Shown: positions 7,779-16,045 of the stretch, in pieces
Layout of the letters: the number at the start of each line of letters is the position of its first letter
Numbering within the stretch: the stretch's first letter is position 1
NCBI GenBank assembly: GCA_016214855.1
Contig: JACRMT010000014.1
Span: 1 to 45,169, forward strand
Origin: Nitrospirota bacterium
GTDB taxonomy: Bacteria > Nitrospirota > Thermodesulfovibrionia > Thermodesulfovibrionales > UBA6898
Length of the DNA: 45,169 nucleotides
Direction of reading: 5' to 3'
Notes under the pieces: model-generated
Database searches by the model: none
Told to the model about the DNA's origin: nothing
Seen by the model: only the letters and a program-made list of their open reading frames with translations
Program-made: the position numbers and the translations under genes

Positions 7779-8807
7779 CTATGAATACAGTTCCTTTCTC
7801 AGCAGGCATGCGGTGTAGTTCCATGTGAGCGATTTGTTCAGATTGAACAGCAGCATGGTCTTTATGAAGCTCAGTTCCTTATACAGGTCTATTATACCCT
7901 GTACATCAAGAGATTTTCCTGTCTTCCCGAGGGTATCGGCAAGGTCTGCGTTTATAACATGCGCAGTGTTCCCGGTTATTCTGTTTACGGCAAGATCGCG
8001 GATGAATATCAGGGCAAGGTCAAACCATTTATCCATCTCTTCCCGCGATGCCCAGTTGTCCTTTTCTGCCCGGGTCATTGCCTTGAGCAGGTCCATGAAC
8101 CAATCCCGGTCCTCTTTGACATCTGACGAAAGGGCAACTCCGGGTCTTCCGAGGGAAAGTCTCAATGCCAGGTCAGCATCGTCGTCGCCCATCTTCTTTT
8201 TCAGGATCTCTCTGGACGAAATCAGAGAATGCGTATGGAACAGGATTTTCGAACAACGAGAACGTATGGTCGCCGGGAGACGATCGGGCCGAGATGTGAT
8301 CAGGATGATAAGGCTGTCTTCAGGAGGCTCTTCCAGGGTCTTAAGAAAGGCATTTGCAGCAGACGAGTTCATGCTGTCGGCATCATCGACAATGACGATC
8401 TTCTTTTTCCCTTCAAAGGGCCTGAAAGACAGGGCCTCTTCAATAGCCCGTATCTCCTCTATTTTAATGATGCGTTCTTCCGGTGCGATCGCAATGACAT
8501 CAGGGTGGGTGCCCGCATTGATCTTGCAGCAGGAGTCGCAGACCTCGCAGGCATCAAAATCAGTGATGGGTGATGGGTGATGGGTGATGAGTGATAAGTC
8601 TTTGTCCTTTAACCCATTACCCATAACGCATAACTCATTACGGTCTTTCAGGCAATTGACGGCCTTTGCAAAATTCAGCGCTGTTGTTTTTTTCCCGATG
8701 CCGGATTCTCCGCAGAAGAGATACGCGCCGGCAAGCCGGTCTCTCTTTAAGATGCCCTGAAGCATGCTGACGGCTTTGTCCTGCCCTATGATATCTTTCA
8801 ATGCCAT
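7779..8807 (-). CDS. holB: DNA polymerase III delta-prime subunit, with an in-frame insertion
   Basis: Clamp-loader subunit of the replicative polymerase, 342 residues. The AAA+ P-loop is 'GESGIGKKTTA' (near residue 35), the zinc module is 'CEVCDSCCKI' with the fourth Cys upstream ('NCLKD'), and the Walker B region is 'IVIVDDADSM' followed by 'FLKTLEEPP'. About 28 residues (about 53-82) between the first zinc-module Cys and the CxxC pair do not belong to the family. They are encoded by a heptamer-repeat cassette (8561-8648), described separately. The insertion is in the zinc-finger loop, a tolerant place. Downstream genes follow with 1-4 bp gaps. Confidence 0.93.
   Translation of the reverse strand: MALKDIIGQDKAVSMLQGILKRDRLAGAYLFCGESGIGKKTTALNFAKAVNCLKDRNELCVMGNGLKDKDLSLITHHPSPITDFDACEVCDSCCKINAGTHPDVIAIAPEERIIKIEEIRAIEEALSFRPFEGKKKIVIVDDADSMNSSAANAFLKTLEEPPEDSLIILITSRPDRLPATIRSRCSKILFHTHSLISSREILKKKMGDDDADLALRLSLGRPGVALSSDVKEDRDWFMDLLKAMTRAEKDNWASREEMDKWFDLALIFIRDLAVNRITGNTAHVINADLADTLGKTGKSLDVQGIIDLYKELSFIKTMLLFNLNKSLTWNYTACLLRKELYS
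8561..8648 (-). repeat. In-frame heptamer-repeat cassette in holB
   Basis: Read on the coding strand: a left array of degenerate 7-mers (units like TAATGGG and TTATGCG), a short A-rich spacer, then a right array of CACTCAT/CACCCAT units. It translates through the gene without a stop. The layout and part of the sequence match two cassettes in the activase gene. Confidence 0.85.
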
Positions 8808-8835
8808 ATGATTTTCCGTGCCTGTCTGATTCCAT

Positions 8836-8913
8836 AAATCTCCCCTAATCCCTCTATGCTAAAGAGGGGAGTAATTCCTCCCTTTGGCAAAGGGAGGATA
8901 GGAGGGATTTTAC
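8836..8913. repeat. 78-bp twin-hairpin intergenic repeat, copy A
   Basis: Lies between tmk and holB. The outer arms are AAATCTCCCCT and AGGAGGGATTT. It contains two inner hairpins: CCTCT/AAAGAGG and CCTCCCTTT/AAAGGGAGG. A second 78-bp copy lies at 35550-35627. It resembles REP/BIME-type elements and may stabilise or attenuate the tmk-holB transcript. Confidence 0.85.
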
Positions 8914-8957
8914 CATTATAGTTTGTCATTAATACGAGACTGCTAATAAATCATGCG

Positions 8958-9575
8958 CTACAAAAATGCCGCAACAACAGCTTTTATTTTTTGATGCACA
9001 GTCTCTAAGCCCTCACTACAGTCAATGATCCGTATCCTGTCTGGCTGCCCTGCCGCTATTTCAAGAAAACCGGCGCGCACTTTTTTATGGAAGGCGACAT
9101 CCTCGAGTTCGAGTCTGTCGCGCTTGTTGATATCCCTGTTTCTCTGCAGGCCTGTCTCGACATCAATATCAAGCAGAAGGGTCAGGTCAGGTCTCATGCC
9201 TTTTGTTGCGATAGCATCAAGTGTGTCTATCATCGTGCGGTCTATGCCTCTTCCATATCCCTGGTACGCGAGTGTGGAGTCGCTGAACCGGTCGGTAACA
9301 ACGATCTCACCCCGCTCCAGCGCAGGAGCAATGACCTCTCTGATATGCTGCACCCGGGCTGCATTATAGAGAAGAAGTTCGGTCACAGAGTCCATCTCTT
9401 TGCTCTCCAAAGAAAGCAGAAGCTCACGGATCTTCAGACTTATGGCAGTGCCGCCGGGTTCAGCCGTTCGCACAACGATCCGTCCGCGCTGCTGCAGATG
9501 TTCTGTCAGCAGCCGTGCCTGCGTAGATTTGCCCGTGCCCTCAATGCCTTCGAACGAGATGAAAAGACCCTTCAT
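8958..9575 (-). CDS. tmk: Thymidylate kinase
   Basis: Phosphorylates dTMP to dTDP for DNA synthesis. 205 residues, the usual length. The P-loop is 'FEGIEGTGKSTQ' (residues 8-19), the DRY-like motif is 'VTDRFSDSTLAYQGYGRG', and the LID region is 'RNRDINKRDRLE'. Its ATG overlaps the stop of the upstream MetE-like gene by four bases, indicating translational coupling. holB follows after a 150-bp gap filled largely by a hairpin repeat. Confidence 0.97.
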   Translation of the reverse strand: MKGLFISFEGIEGTGKSTQARLLTEHLQQRGRIVVRTAEPGGTAISLKIRELLLSLESKEMDSVTELLLYNAARVQHIREVIAPALERGEIVVTDRFSDSTLAYQGYGRGIDRTMIDTLDAIATKGMRPDLTLLLDIDVETGLQRNRDINKRDRLELEDVAFHKKVRAGFLEIAAGQPDRIRIIDCSEGLETVHQKIKAVVAAFL

Positions 9576-10576
9576 GCCAGGTCTTCTTTCAATCTCAAGA
9601 GCAGCTGGAATATCTTTACTGCCTCCTCTATGGTCCTTGATCCTGTTCCGCAGGAAGGCGTAATGAGCATATGGGAACGGATAAGCTCCTGGGGAATATG
9701 CCGTGAAAGGGTGCGCAGGCCTGCCTGAAATCTCTCACGGATAGAATCAGGATCTTCTCCCTGAATGGCATCTGATGTCGGCACAATACCCCAGGCAAAG
9801 TAGCCGCCCTTTTCAAGAAAGTTCCGGCATTCCTCAGGATACAGGGCAAGGGTGTCCAGGTAGTCATAGGCATCGAAGTTCACGATCTCCGCCCCGCTGT
9901 TCATCACCATCGGCCAGTCAGCATTTCCGCATGAATGGATGCCGGCAATGGCCCCTTCCGTCTTGATCGTATTGACCATTTCCCGGAGAAGCCTGAGCGC
10001 CTCATCAGTGCTCACGCCGAGATAACTTGAGCTGCCGAGGGCAGAAAGGATTGGCTCGTCAATAAAAACAATGACGTTTTCAGCATGCTGCTTCAGTATA
10101 TCTATCTGCCAGCGGGTCTTTGCCTGGAGGAGCATGAGAGAGATCTCGCGGAACTCTTCATCAAAGTACACGGGTTTTCCCGTATCGTCTTTCAGTCCGA
10201 GCGTGAAGGTGAGCGGCCCGGTAACATGGCCTTTCAGGATGCCGAACCGTCTGCCCCTGATCATCCTCAGAAAGGCATGCAGGCCCTGGGCATAATCCTC
10301 GGATATGGCTATTCTGCTTTCCGGCGTACAGCTCTCGTAAAAGCGCTCCAGTTCGTCGGAGACGTTCCTTTCGATCCATATCAGCCGCTTTTCCTGATCG
10401 ATCTTCAGAAACGGCATGCCTTCGGAGAACTGGGGTATCATGAACTCTTTAAAGGATATATTCGGGAATTGGGGCCAAAACGGTATATCAAAAGAACTGA
10501 GTACAAGCCTGCATCCATCAATTGCACTGTGGTGTGGAAGGCTTCCGATCCCTGTTGTCAGGCCTGGTTTTAACAT
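9572..10576 (-). CDS. Core MetE-like (cobalamin-independent methionine synthase C-terminal domain) methyltransferase
   Basis: 334 residues, so it has only the catalytic barrel and no MetE N-terminal domain. Likely zinc ligands are H214 and C216 in 'GIHSCGNADW' and C309 in 'ITPSCGTGSR'; 'FIDEP' (172-175) matches the family's acidic motif. Short MetE proteins of this type in archaea and some anaerobic bacteria take the methyl group from a methylated corrinoid protein rather than methyl-tetrahydrofolate. The corrinoid activator gene at 37315-39186 is compatible with that. A uroporphyrinogen decarboxylase-like methyltransferase with another substrate is the alternative. First gene of the minus-strand operon. 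Confidence 0.75.
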   Translation of the reverse strand: MLKPGLTTGIGSLPHHSAIDGCRLVLSSFDIPFWPQFPNISFKEFMIPQFSEGMPFLKIDQEKRLIWIERNVSDELERFYESCTPESRIAISEDYAQGLHAFLRMIRGRRFGILKGHVTGPLTFTLGLKDDTGKPVYFDEEFREISLMLLQAKTRWQIDILKQHAENVIVFIDEPILSALGSSSYLGVSTDEALRLLREMVNTIKTEGAIAGIHSCGNADWPMVMNSGAEIVNFDAYDYLDTLALYPEECRNFLEKGGYFAWGIVPTSDAIQGEDPDSIRERFQAGLRTLSRHIPQELIRSHMLITPSCGTGSRTIEEAVKIFQLLLRLKEDLA

Positions 10577-10632
10577 CTATGAATGATACTCTATCAGAGA
10601 CCATCCTTTCAAAGTCTTTTTCCTGAAAAGGG

Positions 10633-10638
10633 TATAAT
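10633..10638 (+). promoter_or_regulatory. Candidate -10 box directly before the amidase-like gene
   Basis: TATAAT ends only five bases before ATG 10644, so transcription starting at the usual distance would begin at or next to the start codon. A poor -35 (TTTCAA, 10608-10613) is 19 bp upstream. No good ribosome-binding site is present. This fits a leaderless message. Confidence 0.5.
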
Positions 10639-10643
10639 GAAAT

Positions 10644-11372
10644 ATGAAGGGACTTCTCATATTTCTGCTCCTTCTGCCATCTCTCGCAGCAGCCTTTATG
10701 TCTGACGATGAGCTCGCAGTCCTTCAGCGGACCTCAGCAGGCTGGTCAACAGGAGAGAGGATAGCCTTCTGGGCAGAGCAGTTCATCAACACGCCGTATG
10801 ACCCTGATCCTTTTGGTGAATATGTGAGAAATAATGTCCTTGTTGCTGATGATCGGGTTGACTGCATGTACCATGCGTTCAGATCGGTTGAACTTGCCCT
10901 GGGAAAGGATCCTGCTGACTCGTTAACCGTGGCCCTTGACAAGCGCTTTCATGGAAAGGGCCTTGTTGAGAACGGGAAGGTCAGCAACTATGCAGATAGA
11001 TTCAGATATGGCGAGGACATGATCGAAAGCGGGAAATGGGGCAGGGAGATTACATCAGAGCTTGGAGGGACCGTCATGATCAAGGGCGCGCGGGGCAGGG
11101 AGCGCGTTGTCATGATACGGAAGCACAATATTCCGGACGTGCAGGGCAGACTCCGGAACGGTGACCTTGTTTTTTTTGTCAAGGACCCGAAAAAAAGGGT
11201 CTCAGGAGAGATCATCGGGCATATCGGCATTATTAAGATCGAGGAAGAAAAGACATATCTCGTGAGTGCTTTTGGCAGAAAAAACAGAGGAGGAACCGTG
11301 AGAAAGGTCCTCTTATCAGACTACAGTACAGGAATGCCGTTTGCCGGGATACGGGTATCCCGCCTGGAATAA
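10644..11372 (+). CDS. Secreted DUF1460-type N-acetylmuramoyl-alanine amidase-like protein
   Basis: 242 residues with a signal peptide at 1-18 ('LLIFLLLLPSLAAAF'). The rest fits the DUF1460 branch of the NlpC/P60 fold: the likely catalytic Cys is in 'DRVDCMYHAFRS' and the likely His in 'GEIIGHIGIIK', with a 'LRNGDLVFFV' strand between them. Family members are thought to act on peptidoglycan or its fragments in the periplasm. The start is fixed by the signal peptide. The gene converges on the small ribosomal-protein gene at 11423-11518. Confidence 0.8.
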   Translation: MKGLLIFLLLLPSLAAAFMSDDELAVLQRTSAGWSTGERIAFWAEQFINTPYDPDPFGEYVRNNVLVADDRVDCMYHAFRSVELALGKDPADSLTVALDKRFHGKGLVENGKVSNYADRFRYGEDMIESGKWGREITSELGGTVMIKGARGRERVVMIRKHNIPDVQGRLRNGDLVFFVKDPKKRVSGEIIGHIGIIKIEEEKTYLVSAFGRKNRGGTVRKVLLSDYSTGMPFAGIRVSRLE

Positions 11373-11422
11373 GCATGCACTGTCCAGAATACGATATGGT
11401 CTATTGGAACAGACAGGACTGA

Positions 11423-11518
11423 TTATTTGTTCCTCCTCTGATGCTTGGTCTTCCTGAGCAGCTTCTTATGTTTATGCTTGCTCATCTTCTTTTTGCGCCA
11501 CTTGACTACGCTTCCCAC
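11423..11518 (-). CDS. AURKAIP1/COX24-domain mini ribosomal protein (bS22-like), 31 residues
   Basis: A gene too short for usual ORF cut-offs. From GTG 11518 it encodes M-G-S-V-V-K-W-R-K-K-K-M-S-K-H-K-H-K-K-L followed by 'LRKTKHQRRNK' and TAA. This is the signature of the bacterial AURKAIP1/COX24 family; a member in mycobacteria is the small-subunit protein bS22 bound near the decoding region, and mitochondria have the mS38 homolog. A very strong GGAGG lies seven bases upstream. It follows the activase gene on the same strand with a 67-bp gap. The motif match and ribosome-binding site make this confident despite the size. Confidence 0.88.
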   Translation of the reverse strand: MGSVVKWRKKKMSKHKHKKLLRKTKHQRRNK

Positions 11519-11585
11519 ACACTCACCTCCTTTTATTCGATTTTAACGTATTACAGCCAGCAGCAGAGCGAGAAAAACTGCCCAT

Positions 11586-14500
11586 CTATCCCTTTACTGC
11601 GCAATAATCCCTATCTGCCCGTTTCTTAAATTCTCTTGCCTGGTCAATGAAGGCTTCAAGCTGTATCTCGGTAGTCAGAGACTCTGTCCCATCGTAGGGT
11701 ATGCTCAAGCACGGGATCTTATGATTATTCTTGACCCCTCGCAGAAGTGCATTGACTATCGTGCCCGGCATGCAGCCAAAAGGCATTGCATTGACAATGC
11801 CTGAAGCCCCTCTCCTGATAAGGTCAATACTTTTCCCGATGCTCAGGATGGCCTCGCCTTCAAAGGTCGGGTGGATATAGGGGCGCGCATTCTGCATAAC
11901 TGTCCGTGTGTCAGGTTCATGCAGCGTGCGCAGAAAGCCCGAAAAAAGCCTTCCCAATCTATGTTCTACCCTCTTTTGAAAGAACCTCTTTGACAGAAGA
12001 GTAATCATACCAGACAGGTCTTTTTTAATCAAGACCTTGCGGATACCCATGAGGTTGATATAGCTGATCCATTCGTCGACCGGGGTGAGATATGCCTCTC
12101 CGCCGAGTGCCTCGATCCTTCTGACAAGATTATCATTGGAGAATCTGTTGGAGCGGACAAAGATCTCGCCGACAATGCCGATGAGGGGTTTTACCTCTTT
12201 TTGGACAGGGATGCCCTCAAATTCCCGCCGCGCTGTCTTCAATACTTCTTCAATGTTCCCGTTTCTTGTGCTGAGCGTTCTGCGCAGCACAAGCAGATGT
12301 TTCTGATAGGTACGGTCAGTTAACCCTTTTTCTTTTTCATAGGGTCTTGTCTCAAGAAGACATTTTCTGAGAAGGCTTATGGACACTACGCCCTCCCAGA
12401 CCCTCATTGCATACCCTTTCCCTGCCAGACCAAGGTGCTTATAAAAATGCTCGTCCTGATTTGGCGAAAAGACCGGAAGATCTTCCATGCCAAGATCACG
12501 GATCACCTGCCTTTGGAAGATATTATACTGACCGAACCGGCAGGGGCCTGTGCCCGACGGCATAAAGAAAGCCGACCGTTTCGGATCAAATCCAGGTTCC
12601 AGGGCCTTCTTTATCATATCCCCGGTTGTTACTGCGCAGGGATAGCATTCCTTTCCTGATACGAACCTCCTGCCCAGATCAACGGACTCCTGGCTTGACT
12701 CCGGGAGCACTTCTGCCGCGGTGCCGCAATACGAGAATGCAGCTGCGATCGCAAAGGCATGGTCAGACATAGGCGGAATATAAACGGTTCGGGAGGCGTC
12801 GTGCTTAATGTGTGATGGGCTGATCTTCTGAATGCTCTTCGTATGCTTCCTGATCGCGGCTGCTGCATCGCGGTTCTGAATGCTGTCGAGAAAGGCCTCG
12901 CACCGCGTTATTGCCCCTGCATCAGCACTGTGAGCATCAAGTTCAAGATGGAGATAGGATTTCCCTGCCATCTCTTCTTCAAAGAACTTCAGAATGAAGG
13001 AGTCCGGGCCGCAGGAAAAGTTGCCGATATAGACGGCATCAAGGAGCGGGTTAGAGGCTATGATCCTGCCTGCGCTGAGGATCCGCTGCCCGGCTCTCCA
13101 ATACATATTGGGCCAGTCTTTTCTTATTTCCTCCTGCTGGAGCGGCAGAAAATCCATCGGAATGGTGAGCACGCCGAGGTTACCGATCTTTTTCGGGATG
13201 TCAAGGTTCATGCCCTTATCAAAAGAATTGTACGCTCTTCCGACGATAACAAGGGCTTTATCATTCAGGGATTCGAGGACTTCCCTTCCTTTTTCCTTTA
13301 TCGTTTGCACAAAGGCTTCCTGCATCTTGTTTGCGGCAGCCATGGCTGACGATATCTCGGCAGAGGAGATCTTGAACTGCTTCAGGCTTTGCCGGAGTTC
13401 CTGCTTAAGGTTATTCTTTCCCCTGGACAGCCTGACCGCAGGCATGATGAAGGTTGTGTCAGGAAAAGCGGTCTTTGCCATGTAGGGTATGGCCTGGGTA
13501 TAAGGACAGGCAAGGCCGGACTTTGCAGGGTCAATATCAGCATTCAGATCAATAAAACTCGGTACAAGAACAGCATCCACCTCTTCCTGTATGAGATGAG
13601 CGATGTGGCCATGCGCTGCCTTTACAGGGAAACATGTCTCTGCAAGGATGGTCTCATTGCCAAGGTCAATAATACTCCTTTCTGCCCGTGGAGAAACGAC
13701 AACCTCGAAGCCGAGTTCCCATAAGAGTGTTGTCCAGTAGGGCAGAAGATCGTGGAAATAGAAGATAAAGGGAATGCCGATCCTGCCACGTGAAGCGTGA
13801 TGCTTGAAACGTGATGCGGTTTTCTTTGTTGACTCGTTACGCTTTACGTATAACGCCTTACGGTCGATATGCGCCTGCCAGAGCATCTCATCCCTGAATG
13901 CGAAGAGGTCAGGCAAGTCCGCTCTGACCGGCTTTTTTCTTACATCATATTTTTCGCATCTGCCGCCGTAATAGAGATGATCCTTCACGCCCTGCACGTT
14001 TATGCGGTTGATCTCACAGATATTTGAACAGCCTTTGCACGCAAAGGACGTTATCTCGTACGGGAGCTGTGAGGCCTCAAAGCCTTTAAAGGACGTTCGG
14101 AGTTCAGGGTTCGGAGTTTTAAGTTTTCCTTCTGACTGCTGATAGCTGACTGCTGATAACTGATTTGATATATGTTCTCTTGCTATCAGTGCCATGCCGA
14201 TGGCGCCGGTAACGTCATGATGCTCCGGCACAATGACTTTTTTACCAAGATAATTTTCGAAGGCTGCAACAACCGCCTTATTAAAGGCGACCCCGCCCTG
14301 AAAGAATATTTTCTCTCCGATCGGCCGCTTGCAGACCACGCGGTTTATGTAGTTTTGAACTATTGAATACGCGAGCCCTGCGAGAAGTTCCTCTTTCGGC
14401 AGACCTCTCTGAAGGTTTGCCATAAGCGAGTTCTCCATGAAGACCGTGCAGCGTTCACCCAGCCTGCAGGGATTTTTTGCGCATAGCGCGATCTCCTGAA

Positions 14501-16016
14501 ATTCAGCCTTGACCGAGATGTTCAGCTTCTCTGCCTGTTCCTCCAAAAAAGAACCTGTTCCTGCGGCGCAGGCCTTGTTCATTTCGAAATCGACGATCAC
14601 CCCGTTCTTCAGCGCGATATATTTCGAGTCCTGCCCGCCGATCTCGAATATCGTATCAACATCTTTATCGATAAAGGCTGCTGCTGTTGCCTGCGCAGTT
14701 ATCTCATTTTTTACGATGTCAGCTCCGATGTAATCAGCAATCATATATCTGCCGGAACCGGTCGTTCCGACCCCGGCAATGACGATCCTGTCGCCGATCT
14801 CACTGCGTATCTCTTCAAGCCCCTGCTTTACTGCCTCAATGGGTCTGCCCGCTGTCATCAGGTAACGCTTGGCGATCACATTGCAGTTTTCATCTATGAT
14901 CGCGAGATTTGTGCTGATCGACCCGATATCAACGCCAAGGTAAGTTTTTAAAGGCTGTGATGAGTGATTGGTGATGAGTGATGAGTTCGGTTCAGGCTTT
15001 AAGGGTTCTTTATGTTTTGACCCATTACCCTTTACCCGCAACCCATTACGGCTTTCGAGGTGTCTTTTCGCAAAGTCAGCTCCCCGGGCAACAAGAGGGG
15101 CGTAGCCCTTTTCCTGCGGTTTTTCAGTATTAATGAAATCTTCCAGAGATGACAGGTCAAAGGCATGAAACCTGCCTGAGTCCAGATCCTTCCATGCTGA
15201 ACCGATGGCGCCCATGAGCGCGAATTCCTCGGGGATGAACAAGTTGTCAAGAGAGAATATCTCACGAAAGGCCCTTACCATCCCCTTGTTTGCTGCAACG
15301 CCGCCCTGGAAAGAGACAGGGTTTTCAAGAATGCGGCCTTTTGCGATAGAGCCCTTGAAATTGCGGGCAACGGCAAAGCAGAGGCCGGCTGCGATATCCT
15401 CTACCGGTGTGGCGATCTGCTGCAGATGGATCATGTCAGACTTGGCAAAGACACTGCATCTTCCGGCGATCCTGGGAGGTTTTCGTGACTCAAGGCTGAG
15501 CCTGCTGAACTCCTCTATCGAGAGGTTGAGCCGTTCTGCCTGCTGGTCAAGAAACGAGCCGGTGCCTGCTGCACAGACCGAGTTCATCGCAAAGTCTTTT
15601 GCTGAGCACGTGTCTTCACCAAGAAATATGAGTTTTGAATCCTCGCCGCCAAGTTCAATGATCGTTCTTACCTTGGGGTAGAGTTTCCGCGTTGCATAGG
15701 CATGGGCGACCACTTCGTTGACCGGTGGAATGCCGAGGATCGATCCGATCGATCTTCCGGCAGAACCAGTGAGAGACAGTGATGCGTGATGAGTAATGAG
15801 TGACGAGTCCGGTTCCGGTCTTAAGGTTTTTTTATGTTTTAACCCGTTACCCGTTATACATAACCCGTCACGCGTTACGGCCTTCAGGAGTTCGAGCGAG
15901 ACATGAAGCGGCCTTCCCTTATGACGCAGATAGGCGCTGCCGAGAATGTCTCCCCTGTCATTAAGGATAATGATCTTAACTGCTACAGAACCTGCATCCA
16001 GCCCGATATAGTTCAT
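11586..16016 (-). CDS. Giant double-ASKHA acyl-CoA dehydratase activase fused to DUF2229/dehydratase-like domains
   Basis: 1476 residues. Two BadF/HgdC-type ASKHA ATPase domains lie in tandem (about 1-315 and 354-615). Each keeps the Cys pair that holds the shared [4Fe-4S] cluster in HgdC dimers: 'CAAGTGSFLDQQ' with 'GRCSVF', and 'CAAGTGSFLEEQ' with 'GERCTVF'. A Cys-rich 'FACKGCSNICEI' follows, then a DUF2229 region and 2-hydroxyacyl-CoA dehydratase-like segments ('ETCFPVKAAHGH', 'GKECYPCAV', 'MPFGCMPG'). In characterised relatives the activase uses ATP hydrolysis to push an electron onto a dehydratase or reductase. The target of this large family is unknown. At least four, possibly five, in-frame heptamer cassettes interrupt domain borders. 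The start is ATG 16016 with an extended -10 box 24 bp upstream. Confidence 0.88.
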   Translation of the reverse strand: MNYIGLDAGSVAVKIIILNDRGDILGSAYLRHKGRPLHVSLELLKAVTRDGLCITGNGLKHKKTLRPEPDSSLITHHASLSLTGSAGRSIGSILGIPPVNEVVAHAYATRKLYPKVRTIIELGGEDSKLIFLGEDTCSAKDFAMNSVCAAGTGSFLDQQAERLNLSIEEFSRLSLESRKPPRIAGRCSVFAKSDMIHLQQIATPVEDIAAGLCFAVARNFKGSIAKGRILENPVSFQGGVAANKGMVRAFREIFSLDNLFIPEEFALMGAIGSAWKDLDSGRFHAFDLSSLEDFINTEKPQEKGYAPLVARGADFAKRHLESRNGLRVKGNGSKHKEPLKPEPNSSLITNHSSQPLKTYLGVDIGSISTNLAIIDENCNVIAKRYLMTAGRPIEAVKQGLEEIRSEIGDRIVIAGVGTTGSGRYMIADYIGADIVKNEITAQATAAAFIDKDVDTIFEIGGQDSKYIALKNGVIVDFEMNKACAAGTGSFLEEQAEKLNISVKAEFQEIALCAKNPCRLGERCTVFMENSLMANLQRGLPKEELLAGLAYSIVQNYINRVVCKRPIGEKIFFQGGVAFNKAVVAAFENYLGKKVIVPEHHDVTGAIGMALIAREHISNQLSAVSYQQSEGKLKTPNPELRTSFKGFEASQLPYEITSFACKGCSNICEINRINVQGVKDHLYYGGRCEKYDVRKKPVRADLPDLFAFRDEMLWQAHIDRKALYVKRNESTKKTASRFKHHASRGRIGIPFIFYFHDLLPYWTTLLWELGFEVVVSPRAERSIIDLGNETILAETCFPVKAAHGHIAHLIQEEVDAVLVPSFIDLNADIDPAKSGLACPYTQAIPYMAKTAFPDTTFIMPAVRLSRGKNNLKQELRQSLKQFKISSAEISSAMAAANKMQEAFVQTIKEKGREVLESLNDKALVIVGRAYNSFDKGMNLDIPKKIGNLGVLTIPMDFLPLQQEEIRKDWPNMYWRAGQRILSAGRIIASNPLLDAVYIGNFSCGPDSFILKFFEEEMAGKSYLHLELDAHSADAGAITRCEAFLDSIQNRDAAAAIRKHTKSIQKISPSHIKHDASRTVYIPPMSDHAFAIAAAFSYCGTAAEVLPESSQESVDLGRRFVSGKECYPCAVTTGDMIKKALEPGFDPKRSAFFMPSGTGPCRFGQYNIFQRQVIRDLGMEDLPVFSPNQDEHFYKHLGLAGKGYAMRVWEGVVSISLLRKCLLETRPYEKEKGLTDRTYQKHLLVLRRTLSTRNGNIEEVLKTARREFEGIPVQKEVKPLIGIVGEIFVRSNRFSNDNLVRRIEALGGEAYLTPVDEWISYINLMGIRKVLIKKDLSGMITLLSKRFFQKRVEHRLGRLFSGFLRTLHEPDTRTVMQNARPYIHPTFEGEAILSIGKSIDLIRRGASGIVNAMPFGCMPGTIVNALLRGVKNNHKIPCLSIPYDGTESLTTEIQLEAFIDQAREFKKRADRDYCAVKG
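12785..12832 (-). repeat. Possible degenerate heptamer cassette in the activase gene (residues about 1061-1077)
   Basis: The coding strand reads CCCATCA, CACATTA, AGCACGA and CGCCTCC in a row, resembling a decayed right-hand heptamer array. The protein text 'SHIKHDASR' resembles the 'FKHHASR' of the clearer cassette at 13788. Weaker than the others. Confidence 0.5.
13788..13863 (-). repeat. In-frame heptamer cassette in the activase gene (residues about 718-743)
   Basis: Coding-strand left units GTAAGGC, GTTATAC, GTAAAGC and GTAACGA, an A-rich spacer, then right units GCATCAC, GTTTCAA, GCATCAC and GCTTCAC. No stop in frame. Confidence 0.85.
14095..14166 (-). repeat. In-frame heptamer cassette in the activase gene (residues about 617-640)
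   Basis: Left units such as ATCAGTT, ATCAGCA, GTCAGCT and ATCAGCA, spacer GGAAAACTTAAA, right units ACTCCGA, ACCCTGA and ACTCCGA. It sits exactly between the second ASKHA domain and the DUF2229 part. Confidence 0.88.
14956..15052 (-). repeat. In-frame heptamer cassette in the activase gene (residues about 321-353), linker between the two ASKHA domains
   Basis: Left array (TAATGGG, TTGCGGG, TAAAGGG, TAATGGG), spacer containing AAAACATAAA and CCTGAACC, right array (ACTCATC repeated, ACCAATC). Close relative of the cassette at 15778-15880 and similar to the one in holB. Confidence 0.88.
15778..15880 (-). repeat. In-frame heptamer cassette in the activase gene (residues about 45-79)
   Basis: Left array (TAACGCG, TGACGGG, TTATGTA, TAACGGG, TAACGGG), spacer with AAAACATAAA and CCTTAAG, right array (GACTCGT, CACTCAT, TACTCAT, CACGCAT). 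It lies inside the first ASKHA domain, in a surface loop by position. Confidence 0.88.
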
Positions 16017-16039
16017 ATTTTTAAAGGTTTTTTTGTTGC

Positions 16040-16045
16040 ATTATA
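16040..16045 (-). promoter_or_regulatory. Extended -10 promoter element of the activase gene
   Basis: On the minus strand the sequence reads TGGTATAAT, an extended -10 box, 24 bp before ATG 16016. I see no well-spaced -35. Confidence 0.6.

Noticed and set aside
11441-11629. 62-codon plus-strand ORF
   Set aside because: Lies opposite the bS22-like gene, which has a far better ribosome-binding site and a known motif.
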